This document shows, piece by piece, positions 61,760-64,000 of a stretch of 64,000 nt of DNA. This DNA comes from Exiguobacterium sp. SL-9 (GTDB lineage Bacteria > Bacillota > Bacilli > Exiguobacteriales > Exiguobacteriaceae): contig NZ_SJUO01000001.1 in NCBI RefSeq assembly GCF_004336985.1, positions 796,076 through 860,075 on the forward strand, read 5' to 3'. The notes below the pieces were generated by a model. It was not told the origin of the DNA. It saw nothing but the letters and a program-made list of their open reading frames with translations, and did no database searches. How positions within the stretch are numbered: the first letter of the stretch is position 1; every line of letters begins with the position of its first letter. The translations under genes were made by a program, and so were the position numbers.

Positions 61760-62419
61760 TTGTCTCAAAAACTGAAACAAGTATTTACCCCTAAGCGATT
61801 GATCATCATGACGAGCGTCCTTATCTTGCTCATCCCGGTCTTCTTTGTCAGCTATACGTTTTATAAAAATTTGAGTCAAGGTGTCGAGAATGAAAACCTT
61901 GATGACCACTATGCAAAACGCGTCAAAGAGCTTCAACTAGAAATATCTAAGGAAGACCCCTTGAACTTAAGAGGAAACTCTACCGCCAAAACTCGTGTTG
62001 AAGTAGACGTCTCCTTCAATGAGGAGAATCCTAGCCGAACCGAACTGATTAAAAACATGCACTTGATGACACATCAAAAAATATCGGCCCGATCCAAATG
62101 GGGAGCGATTCCGATGACCCCAGACAATATTCAACAGTCGGCTGACTATTTGGAGCTCTTAAAAACCAAATTCAAAATCGGAGACAGTATGCATGCGGAA
62201 TTAAAAACGATGCTCGATCACTGGTCGCAAGGTGATTTTTCTCAAACTGACAAAGAACAGGATCGCTTGTTGCACTTCCTGCAAGCGAGCAGAGGGTTCT
62301 CTAACGGATTGGCGACTGAGAACGAAGAAGAACTCTTTATTCTGAATAACTTCGGACCCGATTACTTACATACTTTGGACGAAGCGACGTACACGTCATT
62401 TGAAGAATCATCTCCGTGA
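61760..62419 (+). CDS. DUF6241-like membrane-anchored protein
   Basis: A 219-residue protein with one N-terminal helix (LIIMTSVLILLIPVFFVSYT) and an extracellular part. Residues MHLMTHQKISARSKWGAIPM, ELKTMLDHWSQGDFSQTDKE and the C-terminal acidic segment resemble the DUF6241 family as I recall it, of unknown function. A TTG start at 61760 follows AGGAGGAAAAGATA. A promoter-like TTGAAG ... TATGTA with a 16-base spacer lies at 61713-61740. It is convergent with the tRNA cluster. Base use is somewhat AT-rich. Confidence 0.65.
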   Translation: MSQKLKQVFTPKRLIIMTSVLILLIPVFFVSYTFYKNLSQGVENENLDDHYAKRVKELQLEISKEDPLNLRGNSTAKTRVEVDVSFNEENPSRTELIKNMHLMTHQKISARSKWGAIPMTPDNIQQSADYLELLKTKFKIGDSMHAELKTMLDHWSQGDFSQTDKEQDRLLHFLQASRGFSNGLATENEEELFILNNFGPDYLHTLDEATYTSFEESSP

Positions 62420-62486
62420 TGGTTCTTTTTCATTGCGGCCAGCAACATTTTCATCTCTGACGGAGTCTTCATATCTTACATAAACA

Positions 62487-62516
62487 CAAAAAAAGACCCT
62501 AGCCTCAGCTAGGATC
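62487..62516 (-). terminator. Terminator of the rRNA-tRNA operon
   Basis: On the minus strand GATCCTAGC pairs with GCTAGGGTC around TGAG and runs into seven T, just after tRNA-Leu. Confidence 0.9.
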
Positions 62517-62522
62517 TACGGA

Positions 62523-62603
62523 TACCGGTGGTCGGAGTCGAACCGACACTCCAGAGGAACACGATTTTGAGTCGTGCGCGTCTACCAATTCCGCCACACC
62601 GGC
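62523..62603 (-). tRNA. tRNA-Leu(CAA)
   Basis: Minus strand; acceptor GCCGGTG with CACCGGT, anticodon loop CTCAAAA (CAA), long variable arm. No CCA encoded. Last tRNA of the cluster. Confidence 0.93.
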
Positions 62604-62612
62604 ATATTATGT

Positions 62613-62686
62613 TGGAGGCGCCAGTCGGAATCGAACCGACGATAGAGGAGTTGCAGTCCTCTGCCTTACCACTTGGCTATGGCGCC
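62613..62686 (-). tRNA. tRNA-Cys(GCA)
   Basis: Minus strand; acceptor GGCGCCA with TGGCGCC, anticodon loop CTGCAAC (GCA), encoded CCA. Confidence 0.95.
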
Positions 62687-62694
62687 AAATTGAA

Positions 62695-62769
62695 TGGAGC
62701 GGAAGACGGGATTCGAACCCGCGACCCCGACCTTGGCAAGGTCGTATTCTACCACTGAACTACTTCCGC
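62695..62769 (-). tRNA. tRNA-Gly(GCC)
   Basis: Minus strand; acceptor GCGGAAG with CTTCCGC, anticodon loop TTGCCAA (GCC), encoded CCA. Confidence 0.95.
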
Positions 62770-62773
62770 ATAA

Positions 62774-62848
62774 TGGCTGGGCTGGAAGGGATCGAACCTA
62801 CGCATGTCGGAATCAAAATCCGATGCCTTACCACTTGGCTACAGCCCA
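62774..62848 (-). tRNA. tRNA-Gln(UUG)
   Basis: Minus strand; acceptor TGGGCTG with CAGCCCA, anticodon loop TTTTGAT (TTG), encoded CCA. Confidence 0.95.
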
Positions 62849-62854
62849 ATAAAA

Positions 62855-62931
62855 TGGGGCGACTGAAGGGAATTGAACCCTCGAATGCCGGAATCACAAT
62901 CCGGTGCGTTAACCACTTCGCCACAATCGCC
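62855..62931 (-). tRNA. tRNA-His(GUG)
   Basis: Minus strand; anticodon loop TTGTGAT (GTG). The extra 5' G faces C73, the G-1:C73 pair that marks histidine tRNAs. Encoded CCA. Confidence 0.95.
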
Positions 62932-62948
62932 ATAATGATATTAAGAAG

Positions 62949-63019
62949 CAGGGGCAGCAGGAATCGAACCCGCGCTGACGGTTTTGGAGACCGTAGTTCT
63001 ACCGCTAAACTATGCCCCT
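62949..63019 (-). tRNA. tRNA-Trp(CCA)
   Basis: Minus strand; acceptor AGGGGCA with TGCCCCT, anticodon loop CTCCAAA (CCA). No 3' CCA encoded. Confidence 0.94.
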
Positions 63020-63022
63020 AAG

Positions 63023-63106
63023 TGGTGGGGGGGGGCGGATTCGAACCGCCGAACCCGAGGGAGCGGATTTACAGTCCGCCGCGTTTAGCCACTTCGCTAC
63101 CCCCCC
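63023..63106 (-). tRNA. tRNA-Tyr(GUA)
   Basis: Minus strand; acceptor of seven G paired with seven C, anticodon loop CTGTAAA (GTA), long variable arm, encoded CCA. Confidence 0.94.
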
Positions 63107-63109
63107 ACA

Positions 63110-63185
63110 TGGTGGCTTTGGACGGAATCGAACCGCCGACACAAGGATTTTCAGTCCTTTGCTCTACCAACTGAGCTACAAAGCC
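63110..63185 (-). tRNA. tRNA-Phe(GAA)
   Basis: Minus strand; acceptor GGCTTTG with CAAAGCC, anticodon loop CTGAAAA (GAA), encoded CCA. Confidence 0.95.
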
Positions 63186-63212
63186 ATGTATGTAGTAATT
63201 CAATTAAAAAAA

Positions 63213-63288
63213 TGGCGGTCCTGACGGGATTCGAACCCGCGATCTCCTGCGTGACAGGCAGGCATGTTAACCACTACACCACAGGACC
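63213..63288 (-). tRNA. tRNA-Asp(GUC)
   Basis: Minus strand; acceptor GGTCCTG with CAGGACC, anticodon loop CTGTCAC (GTC), encoded CCA. Confidence 0.95.
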
Positions 63289-63296
63289 ACTGATAA

Positions 63297-63370
<74 letters not shown>

Positions 63371-63387
63371 ACGATATAAACTTTAAA

Positions 63388-63462
63388 TGGTGACCCGTAC
63401 GGGATTCGAACCCGTGTTACCGCCGTGAAAGGGCGGTGTCTTAACCGCTTGACCAACGGGCC
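63388..63462 (-). tRNA. tRNA-Glu(UUC)
   Basis: Minus strand; acceptor GGCCCGT with ACGGGTC, anticodon loop CTTTCAC (TTC), encoded CCA. Confidence 0.95.
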
Positions 63463-63481
63463 ATACTTTTGATTGAAAAAC

Positions 63482-63572
63482 TGGCGGAGAGCAAGGGATT
63501 CGAACCCTTGAGACGGTTTTGCCGCCTACACGAATTCCAATCGTGCTCCTTCGGCCACTCGGACAGCTCTCC
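63482..63572 (-). tRNA. tRNA-Ser(GGA)
   Basis: Minus strand; acceptor GGAGAGC with GCTCTCC, anticodon loop TTGGAAT (GGA), long variable arm, encoded CCA. Confidence 0.94.
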
Positions 63573-63585
63573 AAAAAGAGAAAAG

Positions 63586-63660
63586 TGGCTCCGCAAGTAG
63601 GATTTGAACCTACGACCTACCGGTTAACAGCCGGTTGCTCTACCACTGAGCTATTGCGGA
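63586..63660 (-). tRNA. tRNA-Asn(GUU)
   Basis: Minus strand; acceptor TCCGCAA with TTGCGGA, anticodon loop CTGTTAA (GTT), encoded CCA. First tRNA after 5S rRNA. Confidence 0.95.
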
Positions 63661-63667
63661 ACGATCT

Positions 63668-63785
<118 letters not shown>

Positions 63786-63879
63786 AAAAGAATATTAACA
63801 TCGCCCTGAGGGCGTGTCAATTCATTTCAGGGTTGTTCCCTGAAAACTGAAGACTCATCAATTCATACAAACCTTAGAC

Positions 63880-64000
63880 TAGATCAAAGCCTCGACCGAT
63901 TAGTATCATTCAGCTCCACACGTCGCCGTGCTTCCACCCATGACCTATCTACCTCATCGTCTCTGAGGGGTCTTTCTTGATTGCTCAAAGGGAAATCTCA
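63880..64000 (-). rRNA. rrl: 23S ribosomal RNA, 3' end only
   Basis: Minus strand, cut by the right edge. The terminal sequence TACTAATCGGTCGAGGCTTT matches the 3' end of Bacillales 23S rRNA. The rest, and the 16S gene, lie beyond the window. The exact 3' base is uncertain. Confidence 0.9.

Overview
The window reads as a chromosome segment of a moderately GC-rich member of the Bacillales. The best fit is an Exiguobacterium-type genome; this is inferred from gene content and gene order and was not tested by any search. Firmicute signatures include addBA, comK, cssRS, tnrA, the hit/ecsAB/yhaH/scoC/yhaI/prsA/yhaM neighbourhood, yheAB, msmX, Bacillus-style LexA, CcpA, TnrA, FadR and CsoR sites, strong Shine-Dalgarno sequences with several TTG starts, and a trnD-like tRNA cluster behind an rRNA operon. 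No prophage, transposon, integrase or CRISPR array is visible.

Layout. 1-7017: recombination nuclease genes addB-addA (addA runs off the left edge). 7177-12167: a truncated haemoglobin, two uncharacterised small proteins, an RND exporter and ComK. 12290-14328: the secretion-stress two-component system CssRS. 14468-14563: a very small membrane-protein gene behind a Fur box. 14674-17303: the copper operon csoR-copA-copZ with a CsoR operator in its promoter. 17399-21632: an acyl-CoA ligase behind a FadR-like box, a PTS-IIA-like protein behind a cre site, lipoate ligase and a HAD phosphatase. 21717-25058: the haem operon hemEHY. 25187-26920: divergent tnrA and amtB around a perfect TnrA box. 26960-34882: a secretion and stress block (ecsAB, a GlsB-like protein, a TcaA-like protein, hit, yhaH, scoC, yhaI, prsA, yhaM). 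34998-37326: CorA, SOS-controlled DNA polymerase IV and a YhzD-like protein. 37409-45389: an anion permease, yheBA, a PucR-type regulator, msmX, an AT-rich DUF6671 gene, and a two-gene amino-acid importer without an ATPase. 45515-54372: carbohydrate storage (pgcA, a rhodanese, glgC-glgD-glgA-glgP). 54525-61468: a class A PBP, a putative NlpC/P60-like protein with a YufK-like membrane protein, a 30-residue membrane protein, trmL, ogt, queG, tRNA-Gly and a fatty-acid desaturase. 61760-64000: a DUF6241-like protein, then 13 tRNAs, 5S rRNA and the 3' end of 23S rRNA on the minus strand.

How the genes fit together. Several neighbours address protein export and envelope quality (CssRS, EcsAB, ScoC, PrsA, TcaA-like protein, PBP). 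CcpA appears to tie together glycogen synthesis, msmX, the anion permease and the PTS-IIA-like gene through four separate cre-like sites. FadR-like sites occur in front of both the acyl-CoA ligase and the YhzD-like gene. No large undescribed system is evident. The most interesting loose ends are the Fur-boxed microprotein, the FadR-boxed yhzD-like gene, PrsA without a lipobox, the PTS-IIA-like domain without its histidine, and the AT-rich DUF6671 gene.
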